Positions 33,632-45,630 of a stretch of DNA of 64,000 nucleotides are shown in pieces. This DNA comes from Chiua virens (lineage: Eukaryota > Basidiomycota > Agaricomycetes > Boletales > Boletaceae). Where the stretch lies: assembly GCA_019787685.1 (NCBI GenBank), contig JAHNUO010000016.1:248001-312000 (forward strand). Direction: 5' to 3'. Below the pieces are notes generated by a model. It was not told the DNA's origin. It searched no databases and saw only the letters and a list, made by a program, of their open reading frames with translations. The position numbers were made by a program, and so were the translations under genes. Each line of letters starts with the position of its first letter. Within the stretch, counting starts at the first letter, position 1.

Positions 33632-34089
33632 CACAACGGCGTTTGCAACATTTAGGACAGCCTTAAATGTTAGTCCCGACGTGGATCACGAACATAAAGT
33701 GTAGCTTACCATTCGGGTATAGATGAAATTTCAAGTTAGTTTCAAATTCCAGATGTGTGCCGAATCTTCAAGTATGTGCGTGCGTGGGGACATGTTCCGA
33801 ACGTGAAAATAAACTTAAAGTCTGTGCCGGGTACAGATGTTCGCAGAAACTTCAAGTTTGGGATTCACGTGCGTCGACTGCCAAATCTTCAAGTTTAGTC
33901 AGAATGTGCACGGGGGTCCAAACTTTAAGTTTGGGTGAACGTTTAGTACACGTTCCAAACTTCAAGTTTAAACTAGCTACAAACGTGAACAATAAATTCT
34001 AAGTTTGGGACGGGTCTAAACGGAGTGGGCGACGTTGTCGCCCACATCTCCCGCATATCGGGCATTTGTGCGTAAACTGAGTGGGCAGA
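33632..34089 (+). repeat. Left 458-bp TIR of the CACTA element
   Basis: Near-identical inverted copy of 48627-49084. It holds eight copies of a 13-bp palindromic site of the form AAACTTnAAGTTT with centres at about 33732, 33769, 33817, 33853, 33890, 33926, 33963 and 34000, mostly 36-37 bp apart. At its inner end is a hairpin with a 9-bp stem (GTGGGCGAC, 34025-34045). An 81-codon open frame (33757-34002) is a by-product of the repeats. Confidence 0.92.
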
Positions 34090-34252
34090 CATACGTCGCC
34101 TGATCCTACCACCGTTTGTGAAACTGGGCTGAGATGCCCTGCACTATGCATGATATCACACCAAAAAACATATTCGGATTCCAGAACAGACCAAAAAGAT
34201 TATAACTGCCATATGATACAGACTCGGAGAAGTGAGCAGAGCAAGGCATGTA

Positions 34253-37200
34253 TCAATCCTGCAAGAAAATGATATAGCCATATACACGGACCCTGACAAG
34301 GTAGACGTACCCGGGAAAGCGAAAGGACCACTACATGATCATCTGAAACAGCCCAACGGGCGTAATGTGCATGAATCCATGTCATTTCCACAGCTTCGAG
34401 TGTTTCGGAAAGGGCAGATGAGTACGTTGAGGCTGGAAAATGGGGGTAGGCTGCAAATGGATCCGGATCAGTGTTATTACCTCCCAGCACGCACTGTCGT
34501 CGAACAGCCAAAGTCGCAGTAGTGGTCCCGTCGAGCTCATATATATATCTAATAGAGCCCGGTACTGGTGGGGATGAGTGATTTCCCTGCGGGTAGAACA
34601 ACACCAAGGAATTTCCAAGATGTGTAGTCGCCCGGCTATACACAACGCCCATGTGCTTGACTCGTGAGTGCAGCACTGCAACCCCTCGCCCAATGAGCAC
34701 CTTCAAGTCAGCTGGCACGTCTGATGACTTTGCCCTTGTGTGTGGCTCGGTCTCGTCATTGTCATTGTCATGGACTTCATAAACACGGTCCAGTAAAATT
34801 TTGCATTCTCGGATGGCTTGGGGACACTGTGGGCGGGACAACCATGCACGGAGTTTGCTACCTTTAAGGTACATCTGTAGCATAGTGTTTTCAAGTTCAC
34901 CTACGTGTCACGTAAGCAGATGCCGAATGACGCATGGAGAACCCTACCAGATTTATGATTTTTTGGGAGGCGCTGCAGTATACCTATCAGACGCTCGAAC
35001 GGGAAGGCCCACCAAGAGTGCACAGGACCGAAGAGGTTGAGAAAGTCATAAATATGGATTGCGGCGTGGTGATTCGGTCGCGGATTGAAACCAGGGTGGA
35101 CCTGCTTCAGTGCACCGACATACTTGGTAATACACGATTGATATGCTTCAGTGCGCATGGAGCTCATTGTTCTTGCACAACTGAGGTACACAACAGAGAC
35201 CAGAAGCATCGTATGGTCCAATTTGTCCTTCAGGTGCTTCTCTACTTGCGACGAACCCCATAAGCTGATGAGGGCAATAGGAATATAGACTGTGATCAGG
35301 GAACGCCATTCGTCCGCCTTGATTGTCCCTGCAGCTGCATCGCCAAAGTTCACAGGGACTGACCCAAGCCAGCTTGGCGTTGAAGCGTCGCGGATAACAG
35401 CCCGGATACGTTCCAGAACTTTCTGGGTGTCTAAGTCAATGTCCAAGGTTGTGGATAGCGGCATATCTCGGTGCTGAATGCACAGATGAGCGAGTGACGG
35501 ATGAAGAAAGATGAGATAACTCACCCATGCGACAAGCATTTCTGCATAATCGTACTTGGACAACCGGCCATCATGGGTGGGATTACGATCAAGGGAATTG
35601 CATACAAACTTGAGGGGAGCAAGGTTTTTGCGGAGTAAGGATTGGAGCAGCTTGTTCATGAAGATGTTGACACGGAGTGGGCTACTGGAGTTGGGAACCT
35701 CAGCAACGAGAAGACCGTGGATAGCTGAAACCTGCCCAAACTCCTTCGTTGGCAAGGACTGTGACGTCACAGTTTCTGGATCAACCGTAATGAAATTATA
35801 CTTGAAGGCTGGACGTTCTTGTTCCGAGTGTGTGCTGCCCGTTGTGAGCCCCATCAAACTACGACAGTGGTGCTGAACCAGGCCTTCGAGGATGCAGTGC
35901 ATCGAGTCCACAACAAGCTGACATGTAGGATCCCAGTAGGGAAGGCGCCAAAGTTCCGAGTATCGTACGCCATGTGCCTTGAATATACGGTCACGTTCGG
36001 CCATCGTAGTCGCATCCCTCCACTGCTCGGCATATATTCGTAACTTGTCCTTGTCGCGAGGTGTCCAATTCATATAGTCGACTCTTCCATAGCTCGACTT
36101 GTGGTAACAATTGCATGTGCTACAAAGAAAATGGCTACTGACACCAGCCAGTCCCGCAGCATGGCGAGCAGCAGGGAGGTCGCACACAACAAGGGCTATG
36201 GCACTACGGGTGGTACGGCCGTGAGGATAATTTGCTGTCGAGGAAAAGTGTACTCTGCGCTCCCAAGAGTCAGCGAGATCCTTGACCAATGGTCGCAAGT
36301 AATGATTGAGGTTCTCGAGGGAGGGTTGTTTCGGGCCTGGAATCACCCCCGCAAGGTACATGTTCTCCGGTTTGTACCGTATTTCAGCAGGAAGGTTCAA
36401 ACATGCCATGGAGATGATGCCGGAAGAGGAGCGTGCGCCATGTAAGCTCATCCCTTCAGGATTGAAGAAATCAACGTGAAGTGCAAATGCATACCGACCC
36501 TCGTTACCACGATCGACAAAAAGTTTGCCTGGCTGTGGACCACAAAAATTGCGTAGAAAGTCCGCTTCAAAAGCATTCCGCACAAAACGCGGCTTTGGGG
36601 AATCAGTGGAGATTGAGGAGGCAAGGTCATCGCATGATCTGTCCATAAGCGTCTCGATATCGCTACGAGACAGAAGATTGCCAAGGTAATCATGAAAGTC
36701 ATGATAAAGGAACGTTCGTTTAGGCCGGCAGCATCCTCGTCGATCAGTCTCTAGCAAAGGTTCCCCGCACTGGACTCCAGGACGAGGGAAATTGGTGCAA
36801 TAGTCGGGGTAAGAGGGCGTAGTAGAACCCTTGACAGACAGAGGGGCGTATGTGGAGTGGCAAGTACAAACGGCAAATGGGATAGTCTTGCAGCTCAGAT
36901 TGAGCTTGCTAATAGCATCCTCAATGGTGGACGGGACCTGTCGGAGGAGATTTTGTTGTAGAGTCGAAAGAGAACCGGGGGAGCCAGGGGACTTGGAGAA
37001 GGTCTGAAATGCAAGGAAAAGGACGAGGGAGAGTGCCCCCATGATGAAGTTTGCGCCACGTTTTCCAATGCCCATCACGACAGAACAGATAATGCCGATG
37101 ATCAACATGAGCTGGGGGATGGCGTCCATGCGATCAATCGGTGGTGACCACTCAGCACCTATTACAATCCCATCAATATTTTCTCCGCGAAGAGAAGAAA

Positions 37201-38037
37201 GGTGTGAACATACTGGTGATGATCTCCACAGGACCGTCAGGGACATCCTGCAAAACCATGGACCCGACTTTGAGCTCCAGTTCGTCCAGAGCGACGAGGA
37301 TCTCATGCTTGCGCACAGAAACCTGCTCAGTCATACGAGTGATGCTTTCGGTAGCGCGACGGAGCGCAATGACTTCGCTATGCAACCAGGGATCGGGATT
37401 ATCAGTTAAGCTGCGACAGTGTTGAACCCGCTGATCAATGTTCTCGAGAAGTTTGAGGGCTTTCTTAGACCACTGATCGCGGTCTTTCTTAGAGGTGCGG
37501 TCACGGTGAATAGAAAGATGCTGAAAACTGCCAGCAATGTCGGTGGGCGAAACCGGGTTGAGATCCCCAGCGACAATGCGACCACTTGAACTTGCTTCCT
37601 GGAAATCAGCACGGGAGTTCCATAGCTTGCTCGCAGTGGTGTGAGGATCCGGCCCCTCATCAGTAATCGTGAGGCCAAATAAGTGCGCAGTTAGTTCGGT
37701 GAGTGATGTATCGTCCTGGTCGAGGGATTCAGGTAGTGAGGTCGTCAGGGACTGAGCTTCAGGGACGGCCTGGACAACCATGGGGATGAGCCTGAGACCA
37801 CTTGAAGCGAGATGGGGTGCTTACTCTGCTCTCAACCTCATTTGCACCAACTTGAAGGCTGACCACCGCAGGAGCATGGAGCGGAGCTGGGGTACTAGCT
37901 CCTCTCTCAGCATTGCTCATGGACTCGCTCTTCACTCGATTGAGATGAATGGGGATGCGTCGAGCCTCCATCCAGATACCTTGCGGGTTTTGCTCGAGGC
38001 ATCTCTCGCACACGCACCTCTTTCGAGCAGGTGCCAT
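34253..38037 (-). CDS. Tnp2-family transposase of the CACTA element
   Basis: The DDE-type transposase expected to cut and join the element ends. It starts MAPARKRCVCERCLEQNPQG at 38037, a Cys-pair N-terminus that looks like a zinc-binding DNA recognition region, then IWMEARRIPIHLNR. A 53-bp intron leads to AVPEAQSLTTSLPESLD, a charged helical stretch. A second intron near 37210-37160 leads to the main exon with the Tnp2 core: YLAGVIPGPKQPSLENLNHY (near 36340), HFLCSTCNCYHKS, YWDPTCQLVVDSMHCILEGL (near 35900) and, near 34960, FPFERLIGILQRLPKNHKSG. A third intron (about 34920) gives GELENTMLQMYLKGSKLRAW, and the last exon ends SDDHVVVLSLSRD. All phases close without stops, so the gene appears intact at about 1,200 residues. 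Confidence 0.88.
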
Positions 38038-38321
38038 GGTCACGTTCTGAAACAGACGTCAAAGCCAGGGTAGAATGGGGTAAAAATGAGTGAAGCACTC
38101 ACAATGCGGAATGGTAGATTAGTGAGACGACCTCTTTCCACATCTCAACACATTTAAATCATTCGTTTACGGGGGGTTCTACCACATGCTGTGCTGCGCA
38201 TAGAGTTCGTTGTGGGGGCTGATTATGTAAACCACTCACCGCCAACCTCGGCCCTCTGCAGTCGCCGACAGAGGGCGATGAACTTTCAATCAATGAATTA
38301 CACGAGGAATCACGTTACACG

Positions 38322-40132
38322 TTACAGGTGTTGTCTTACGCTACAGGTATTGCCTTCCACTGACACAGTTCCAACAGCTTCCTGTTCAACCGCCTCCTCA
38401 CCAAATACTGACTGATCTGCTTGCCAGGCGAGGTACAAGAGACCTCGGGCAGCGTCTCGCAGTGCAACCACATCTTTCTTACCACCTTGGATACTACTTT
38501 GTGTAGTGTGCTTCAGGTAGGCCGTGATCGCTGACATCTCAGACTCCGCTGTGGACTCCGAGTCCACTATCGCCGTATGCCACTTTGAACGCCACGAATA
38601 CCACTGGGAAAGTGAAAATAGCACAGGTAATGTCGTCGCCCACGTTCCTTGTGTCATATCCTATTGATCATCAGTACTGCTTAGGTGTTTTTGAGTTTCT
38701 CACTAACCGTTTTCATGACACGAGAGCTCATACAGCAGGCGAACATAACTACCAGCATGAGGAGTCCTGCTCCCATCCACATCCCCACAACAAAAACCGA
38801 CGAACCCTTGTTGGAAACTTGCTTTCGGTCAGTGTCAAATTTGCAGGTCCAGACCTTGATTGATGCCTTTTTTCTACCTTGTGCAGACGAGGCACTTACG
38901 ATAACACACTGTGTATCTTGGTCCTGGACCTGGTATCCGAGTCTCAAGGTTAGAATCTTTGTAGCAAATCATTGTTGCACTTACACTGACTGTCTGCACC
39001 AGTCCATCACTTGCATGTCGAAGCGTCTCGAGCACCCGACCTGTCTTGCGTTCAAAGATGTAGACGGATCCATTATCACTGCCTCCCACGACAATCCGGG
39101 TCGCCTTGCCAAACGCCACCTGTTTTGGAACTCGGACTTTTGGTGGGTTGGTCAGAAATGACCGGATCGGACCTCGCAAAGGCTCATCAAGCCGATACAG
39201 ACAAAATCCGTTCTGTGCGTTATCAATAACCACAAGACCCTTGCGGATACTGACTACTGCACAACCACTGTAGGAGTTGGCGATCAACTCAGCGGGCGGG
39301 CATGATTAAACAGCCACAGTACGCACATGACCGAATCACACCGGTACTCACTCACAATGTCGCCATCACTCGTCTTCATCTTCATGCTGAATTTTGTTAG
39401 TGCCTTTCTTGATCACGAGGATGAGACTACTTACATATTCCCATCAAACAACCCAAAGATATAGATGCACCCACGATCTGTAAATGCAACAGACTTTGGT
39501 ACTGTGCTTTCAAGACGACCAGCAAAGATGGTCTGAATCTGGGCGTTCGGATCAAGCAAGAAAATATGGACTGCGCTGTCTCGCGTTCCTACAGCAACAC
39601 GTGCCGCTCCATCAGCTGAAGACGCATCTGACGCAACACAGGTGATTTCAAGACCCGAGCCAAGTCTCCTCCCACAAACCTCTCGGTAAAATTGCTTCTC
39701 CTTGGAGGTCAGCCTAGTGTGAAACAAATTTAATCTCACTTACGTCGAGAGGGCAGGAGCGTAGAAAAACAAGGTACCCTTGAGCAGTGCCATAGCAAAG
39801 CGTCTCAAGGCGACTATACTTTGTCACCATCCAAGTCAGACAAGTGACTGCTCCGCATCCATCACGGAGGATTGAAGGAAGCTCGTGATGAGATCGTAAG
39901 TTCCATAGCTTGATGCCCTCAGTCCCTGAGCGAAGGTCATTCAGTTAATTTTCATAGAAGAGAATTCTGACTTACCGCCACACGCAAGCACCTGCCCATC
40001 ATTAGAGATGGCAAGTCCATGGACGGCATTCATATTTGGTGAAAAATGGATGGATTGCTGGTAGCGAGATTGGGTTCTTAGGCTAAATGGCCACATCGGT
40101 GAGGATTGGGATGGTATTACTCTATTCTTCAT
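38322..40132 (-). CDS. WD40-repeat protein with a C-terminal membrane segment (transposon cargo)
   Basis: The start at 40132 gives MKNRVIPSQSSPMWPFSLRT, then NMNAVHGLAISNDGQVLACG and GTEGIKLWNLRSHHELPSIL, a typical WD repeat spanning an intron. Further repeats are LETLCYGTAQGYLVFLRSCP, RVAVGTRDSAVHIFLL (near 39590), AFTDRGCIYIFGLFDG (near 39460) and RIVVGGSDNGSVYIFERKTG (near 39070). After CVIVSASSAQGRKKASIKVW comes a hydrophobic segment, VFVVGMWMGAGLLMLVVMFA (near 38780), and a helical tail ending at 38322. The predicted layout is a beta-propeller held at a membrane by one helix. It points away from the unknown gene at 40491, with a 358-bp shared upstream region. It is inside the transposon and intact, so it is a passenger or accessory gene; its role in transposition is unknown. 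Confidence 0.75.
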
Positions 40133-40490
40133 CGCATACTAGTATTTAAAGTACGTCGTTCATATGATGGTGCCGCACTTGTCATAGAAACACACAATTG
40201 GCTGCTCCCATGGTTACTAGTATGTTCATGACCGAAGAAATGGAAGGAGCCATGGTTACTTTATTGATCGTGGGGAGGAGTTGGGCGATGCTGCAGTATG
40301 TACCCGACTAAGGGAATGGAGAATGATGTAAGTGCCCACTACGTCAAAGTTTCGGTCGGATCACATTCAAGCGTGTCCATTATTGTCGTAATCCTTTGGC
40401 ACTTCACTATGGCACCAAGGTATGCCAGTCATAAATACAGGAGTCCCGGGACGCCCTGTTCAAGTTGAGTCCCTTACCTGCTAGCTCATC

Positions 40491-41254
40491 ATGCCGAAGG
40501 TCAAACCTATCTCACCATTTTACGACGAAAACTCTGCCTCTCCCATTTTCCCCTCGCTGTTGACTGACCAGCTGGAACTGTTTGGCAATACCCACCACTC
40601 CCCCAGCCTCCTTTCTGATGAAATCCTTCCCAAGAGCAAGAATGTTGTATTCTTTCCTGTCAATAATCCACCTGCGCCCTCGAAGACAGGACAAGGGCGT
40701 GTCACCTGGTCGCCTTATCCCACCGTGCAGCAGTCTCAGGCTCATGCTAGGTCTTGTGGCCGGGCAGACTCGCCGTCCCCCTCTGAAATCTCATCTTTGA
40801 CTTCCCTTTCGGATTCTGCTTCAGACACCAGCGAGTCCACATCGAGCATGCTCTCAGAGAGGTCAAAGATTCTGAAGCCTCCTGGTGAGCCAGGACGACC
40901 TGGAAGAGGTGGGTACAACCTTGAGAGTGCTGTCGGTTGGAATCACAAGGTTTTTTCGAAGTTCAAGGTATGCTTATTGAGATATCAATTGTACAGCCTC
41001 ATATATCATTAACAGACGTTCACACACAAACTCATCAACGAACATCTTGATACAGCCAAATGCGCCTCTGCCCAGAACCCTGCACAGCTGAAGATTGTCC
41101 GCGATAAGGTCCGTACTGTGACCGTTTTCTTGCAGTACATACCTAATCCATCCCACTGTAGGCAACAGAGGCGTTTTCTGACCTCAAGACCTATTCTAAT
41201 TGTTGGCCGGTGACTGACCTCGTCATGATGCGCCTCAAATATACTTCAGGCTGA
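40491..41254 (+). CDS. Unknown cargo protein, 220 aa, Ser/Pro-rich
   Basis: Exons 40491-40967, 41016-41108 and 41162-41254 join in phase to 221 codons. The protein opens MPKVKPISPFYDENSASPIF, has a long disordered Ser/Pro/Asp stretch (SPSEISSLTSLSDSASDTSE near residue 100) and a short folded-looking end with YNLESAVGWNHKVFSKFKTF, THKLINEHLDTAKCASAQNP and AFSDLKTYSNCWPVTDLVMM. No family is recognised. Coding-looking sequence (ELEGERWNLWQERQSG) continues just after the stop in a shifted frame up to a GTAAGA donor, so the true 3' end may differ or be damaged. Confidence 0.55.
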
Positions 41255-42335
41255 GCTCGAAGGCGAGAGATGGAATTTGTGGCAGGAAAGGCAAAGCGGG
41301 CCACCGCTTCGGTAAGAGTCCATTGTATCTTTTGCTCGCTCGCCTGACGCAGCCTTACAGAAATGAGTGTTGAATGGCTAGAATTGGAGTTGGGTCTGTC
41401 TGTATTGCATTTAGTTATATGATTGTATTCAGTATTCCATGCTTGATTCATCGTCCTGCAGTCTCTCGGTACTACACATGACGCGCATGTTGCTTAAATT
41501 AATTTCTCAGGCCTGACTACAACCATGGTGCTGCGCCGGTTTCTCTCCCAGCCACAACCACTCATTGTAAGTCACACCCAAATCACTGAATATTTTTTCA
41601 TCGTGTCCACAACAATACAAGCGGGTAGTACAATCAAGCATAACCATAGTACACCAGTAAGTGTCATTCAAACTCTGCAATGCCGTTCGTGTAGCTGATA
41701 TGGTGCTCGACTCGTCAAGGGTTTCACGAACATGAGCACACATGGAGGCCTCATTGTTGCAAGGCCTCTGACGTGCTGAGCGAACCTAGCATAGCAGTGA
41801 GGTCAGTCAATAGCAGTTTTGCATCTTCATGATCCTGAGCTTACCGAGCCATGATATAATCAGCAATCGAAACATCACGGCCTCGCATGTTTACCACACT
41901 GGCAACTCGAGGCATGACTCCGACCCTCATCACGACTGCATCCCCACGAAAGCCATTGCCAGCTTCTCCAAGCGGAAGGTTGTAGGGTAGGCGACAGTGT
42001 CGCTTAAAGAATACACAAAAGTGGTAAGTGTGTCGCCCTTCATGAACAGTTACCAAACAGTTATGTATATAGGGTTGGAGCCTCGCTGTTACGGTAGTTC
42101 CGGGTAGGACCTAGCGTAGCCGCAAAAGCGCCAAGTACCAAGTGGCTGCGATAACTCAAACAACCACCACTTGATACGTGGTGCGCTGAAGAGTCGAACG
42201 AGGGTTTCTGGTCAGCTGAATGCTACCAGAGAGACGAGTGAAAACTCAGGCGTTGCTGAGAGTTGTCCTGTTGGGAATCTATACCCGAGGGACGGTCGAG
42301 GGTCGAGGGTTGACTACGATGAGTCCGAGTGGATA

Positions 42336-42399
42336 AAGGGACTAAGAGTAGTCCGGTCGAGTGGTTGAAGGGACTAGGAGTAGTCCGGTCGAGTGGTCA
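42336..42399 (+). repeat. 32-bp tandem duplication inside the LTR
   Basis: Two adjacent copies starting AAGGGACTA, differing at about two positions. It is part of the LTR U3-like sequence and may duplicate a promoter or enhancer element. Confidence 0.8.
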
Positions 42400-42597
42400 C
42401 AGGCGCTGTGGCGAGTGGAGCAGAGATACTCAGCTAGTATTGCGGAGATCAAGACTAGAGTACAGGAGTATCGATGCGAGGTATTTATACTACAGAACTG
42501 CGCACGGACCAAGTAACTAAAAGAGGTTGGCCGGAAGAGCGGAAGGGTTAAAGGGCCAAAAAGGGTGCGCAGTAATCAAAAGAGGGAATCGTACGAT

Positions 42598-42717
42598 GCG
42601 ATGGCAGCGGACGATGACGAAGATGAAATAACAAATGCGAAGCCATCGGATGATGACGAGAATCGAATGAGTAAGTACGATGCCATCGGATGATGACGAG
42701 AATAGAAGAACGTAAGC
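42598..42717 (+). repeat. About 40-bp tandem repeat inside the LTR
   Basis: Two close copies (42638-42677 and 42678-42717) share GCCATCGGATGATGACGAG; a more diverged copy precedes them from about 42598. Confidence 0.75.
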
Positions 42718-45288
42718 ACTCGGGTAATGCCGGTGCGGAGATACAAGTGTGAAAAGGGAAGCGTACGGATGAACGTACGAAGATACCTAGGTATCGAGTG
42801 TAGTGAAGAAGTACAAGAAAGACGAAAGAAAGAAATTGTAACACTCGCATCTTGAAAAAGGCTCTCGGTAAAGGGGAATCGCGGTGCGGTCCGGGTGGCA
42901 TCAGCACAACGTGTGAGCATCATGATCTGGCGTGGTCTCTGGCATATTGAACTATAAAGGCGACAGCGCAGTCGGACTTCCAGAGCCTGATGAAGGTTAG
43001 TCCCGTCGTCATCGATGAACAAGGTGACTGACCGCTGGTGAAGGGTAAATATATGTTCTGTTGTTCACCATTTCGAATGGGTATAGAACCGGAGATAATG
43101 GGATGAGCGGCAAGGTAATACAAGGTAATACAAGGGCACTTAGGGCAGTGACCAGCACGGACAAGGAATTGCAATCAGAGTGGGCGACGTAGGTTTATAT
43201 TTTTTCAATGGCACAGGTATGCCGGCACAACTCCAGTTTTGTGTGAACGAAAGAGCATCACACTTAATTTCCAGTGACAATAGTAGCATCGGGCGATCCA
43301 CATGCTACATCCTGGTTCCAGCGTCAAAGTAAAGCTTGTCGGATCATCAACCTAATTATTAGGCGAGTCCCGTCCATCATTCCAGGTACTGTTCCAACAT
43401 TTACTTAATCCCATCCATTCTTCTGTTCGAAAACAAAAGTGCAACAGACCGACGCAACACCGGATACAGCCTTATACCTCGCAACATGTTGTAAGCATTT
43501 TTCCTCGTTAGTTTCAAGGCTGATGATGATATAATATTCTAGGGATCGCGGGTGATCACGTTTCAATCCCCCATTCACAATATGGACATCGATATGCAAT
43601 CCATAACGTCGGCAGACGAGTCTGGCTATGAGTCTGCTATTTCCACCAGCGATCCACTCACTCATTCATGCGTCGCTCATTCACACCGTCTTGGGGAGAA
43701 CGCACAAACTGTCTACAGTGATACTGATGTTCTGTTCACGGTAGACGAGACGTCCTCCGACTCTGGGGCAGATTCCATGCAGGTATAGTGATTTGCTATT
43801 CACCGTAGATGAACGTCCTCTGATGAGTATCCCCCACAGGTCACTGGGAATCCCCTCCCTCCCCAGACTCCGAGTCCCTTATCATTGGTTGGCAGATTCA
43901 TCTCGAGTCCAAGTCCTGTGCTGTCGCCGGCGCTGTCGACCTTTCAACCCCAACCCATCCTACCGACAACCAGCATAGGCTCGCAACCCCAACCTCCATC
44001 CTCAAGTCCTTTACATCTCTTCCTTGCCCAATCCCCTCGGTCGATGACCGGAATAGACGATGGAGGCTCAAGCCGCTCAGCCTCAGCACGTCCTCCACCT
44101 CCTAATTCCCCTCTCCCCCTGGCCGAGTTATCCACCCCCAGGTTGAGACCTGCACTGGTCGCAACCCTACCTCCCCAATCTCCGTTTCTGGCAGGAATAT
44201 CCACTCCCAGACAAAATCCTGCGTTGGTCACAAGCACCTCGATTTCGATGCGTCGCCCACTTCATGATTCACCAATTGGTGGCATAGTCTCGGCCCCATC
44301 AACTCCCCAGTCTCCTCGACCTCCTTTGCTGATGACAGATATAGCCCCAACCTCACCGCAATCCCAAATTTCCCATTCTCCTCTGATGCCTGGCGGCATC
44401 CCACCTTCCCATGGGTCAACTACTCCCAGGCCAAGTCATGTGCCAGCCACTAGGATTTCGGTCCAAATGCGACCGCCGGCTCCCGGATCTTCAGCTTCTG
44501 TGCAGGCGTCGACTTCATTGCGACCCCCACTTCTACAGTCTCCCTCTGAACCATTGGTCGCCTCTGCATCAAATTCTTCGTCACTCACCGGGTCCTCAAC
44601 TTCAACGTTATCGTCACCCAGTCCTGCTGGCAGCATCCCGCTCCCCAAGAAGCGGCCTGGAGATAACATTTCCGATAAATGTCGGCATGAAGAAGTCGAC
44701 TATTCTCGGTCACTGCGGCAAGAGGTGCACGAAAAAGAGGCAATTATCAACAAATTGAGGTTGCGGGTAAAGGAACAGAACAGCGTAAGTGATCGGGTGA
44801 TTCTACATGATCAAACAACTGATACATCGTGATTGCAGACTATTCAACAAGAACGCACTTATGCGCAGCAACACTATTATGCTCAGAAGGAGTTAGAACA
44901 CGGCACTCAACGATGGCTACATGACAAGGAGGCAGAAATAGTATCACTTCGCTCCCAAATTGACGTAAGTCATCACTCATTGATGCGGGCCTGGATTAAC
45001 AGGCATATTGGCAAAAGATATATAGACAGGATCGTGAAGGACTACAGGCTCAAATATCCGACACTCGAGACCTTACTGCTAGACAACATAAGGCCGAAAT
45101 GGAGGCGCTACGACAACAACTTGAAGTAAGTGAATTGCACGGCCGCATCTTTGTTCTGCTACATATTTACTAGAGTACTATGCGTGCCCAAATTGAAGAG
45201 GTCACTCGTCAATCTAATGACTTAGCAAGTGTTTTGCAGCACTGAGAGCAAGAAATGCAAGCAAAAAGTCTTGAACGCGAGAGACATA

Positions 45289-45502
45289 CAGTGAGCAACA
45301 AAACCGTTCCAATAACTAACCCTGACGCAGTGCGCGAAGCGCACTGCAAACACCTGTGGGAATCTCACTTAGTAGTAGTGGGACCAAATGATGTACAAAC
45401 CCTTGGCTACAAATCGGTCCCTGGGTCATGTGATTTGGCCCAGGGGTGGTGGAGATATGACCATTTTAAATCACTCATGTCATTGGAACAGTTTTGTTGC
45501 TG
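45289..45502 (+). repeat. Left 214-bp TIR of the Tc1/mariner element
   Basis: Inverted copy of 46667-46880. Its outer end (CAGTGAGCAACAAAAC...) and inner end (...GTTTTGTTGCTG) are themselves inverted copies of about 24 bp, and a palindrome CAGTGCGC/GCGCACTG lies at about 45330-45350. Confidence 0.9.
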
Positions 45503-45630
45503 TCATATTGAAACACAGAACTCATATGTTGCACTGGGATATTATGTCAGCATTGAGTCATGTGATGGATAAACAGTTCAACAAGACATAAACACAGTCA
45601 AACACCATTCCTTTTACCACTTCTTTCACC

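Larger units (their letters stand above)
42082..42848. mobile_element. Solo LTR of a retrotransposon (757 bp) with TSD CTCGC
   Basis: The LTR runs 42087-42843, from TGTTACGG to TTGTAACA, with the usual TG...CA ends and short inverted termini. The 5-bp duplication CTCGC flanks it at 42082-42086 and 42844-42848. No internal region or second LTR is present, so the full retrotransposon was lost by recombination between its LTRs. Inside are two tandem repeats: a 32-bp unit twice (42336-42399) and a roughly 40-bp unit two to three times (42598-42717). Confidence 0.85.
41668..43174 (-). pseudogene. Unknown cargo gene interrupted by a solo LTR
   Basis: Upstream (minus) of the LTR the frame reads ATRTAPRFPFTESLFQDA; downstream it resumes RLQPYIHNCLVTVHEGRHTY, HFCVFFKRHCRLPYNLPLGE, FRGDAVVMRVG and VNMRGRDVSIADYIMAR. 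After an intron the last exon is FAQHVRGLATMRPPCVLMFV with the stop at 41668. Deleting 757 bp of LTR plus one CTCGC copy joins the halves in the same frame, so the gene was intact before the insertion. More coding sequence lies up to about 43174 (CPKCPCITLYYLAAHPIISG). I believe similar proteins accompany Tnp2 transposons in other mushrooms, but this is recall without a search. No start codon was found. Confidence 0.6.

Noticed and set aside
33757..34002. 81-codon open frame repeated at 48714-48959 with near-identical protein
   Set aside because: Both frames lie fully inside the CACTA TIRs and are read through the palindromic site array; identity follows from the inverted repeat and does not show selection on a protein.
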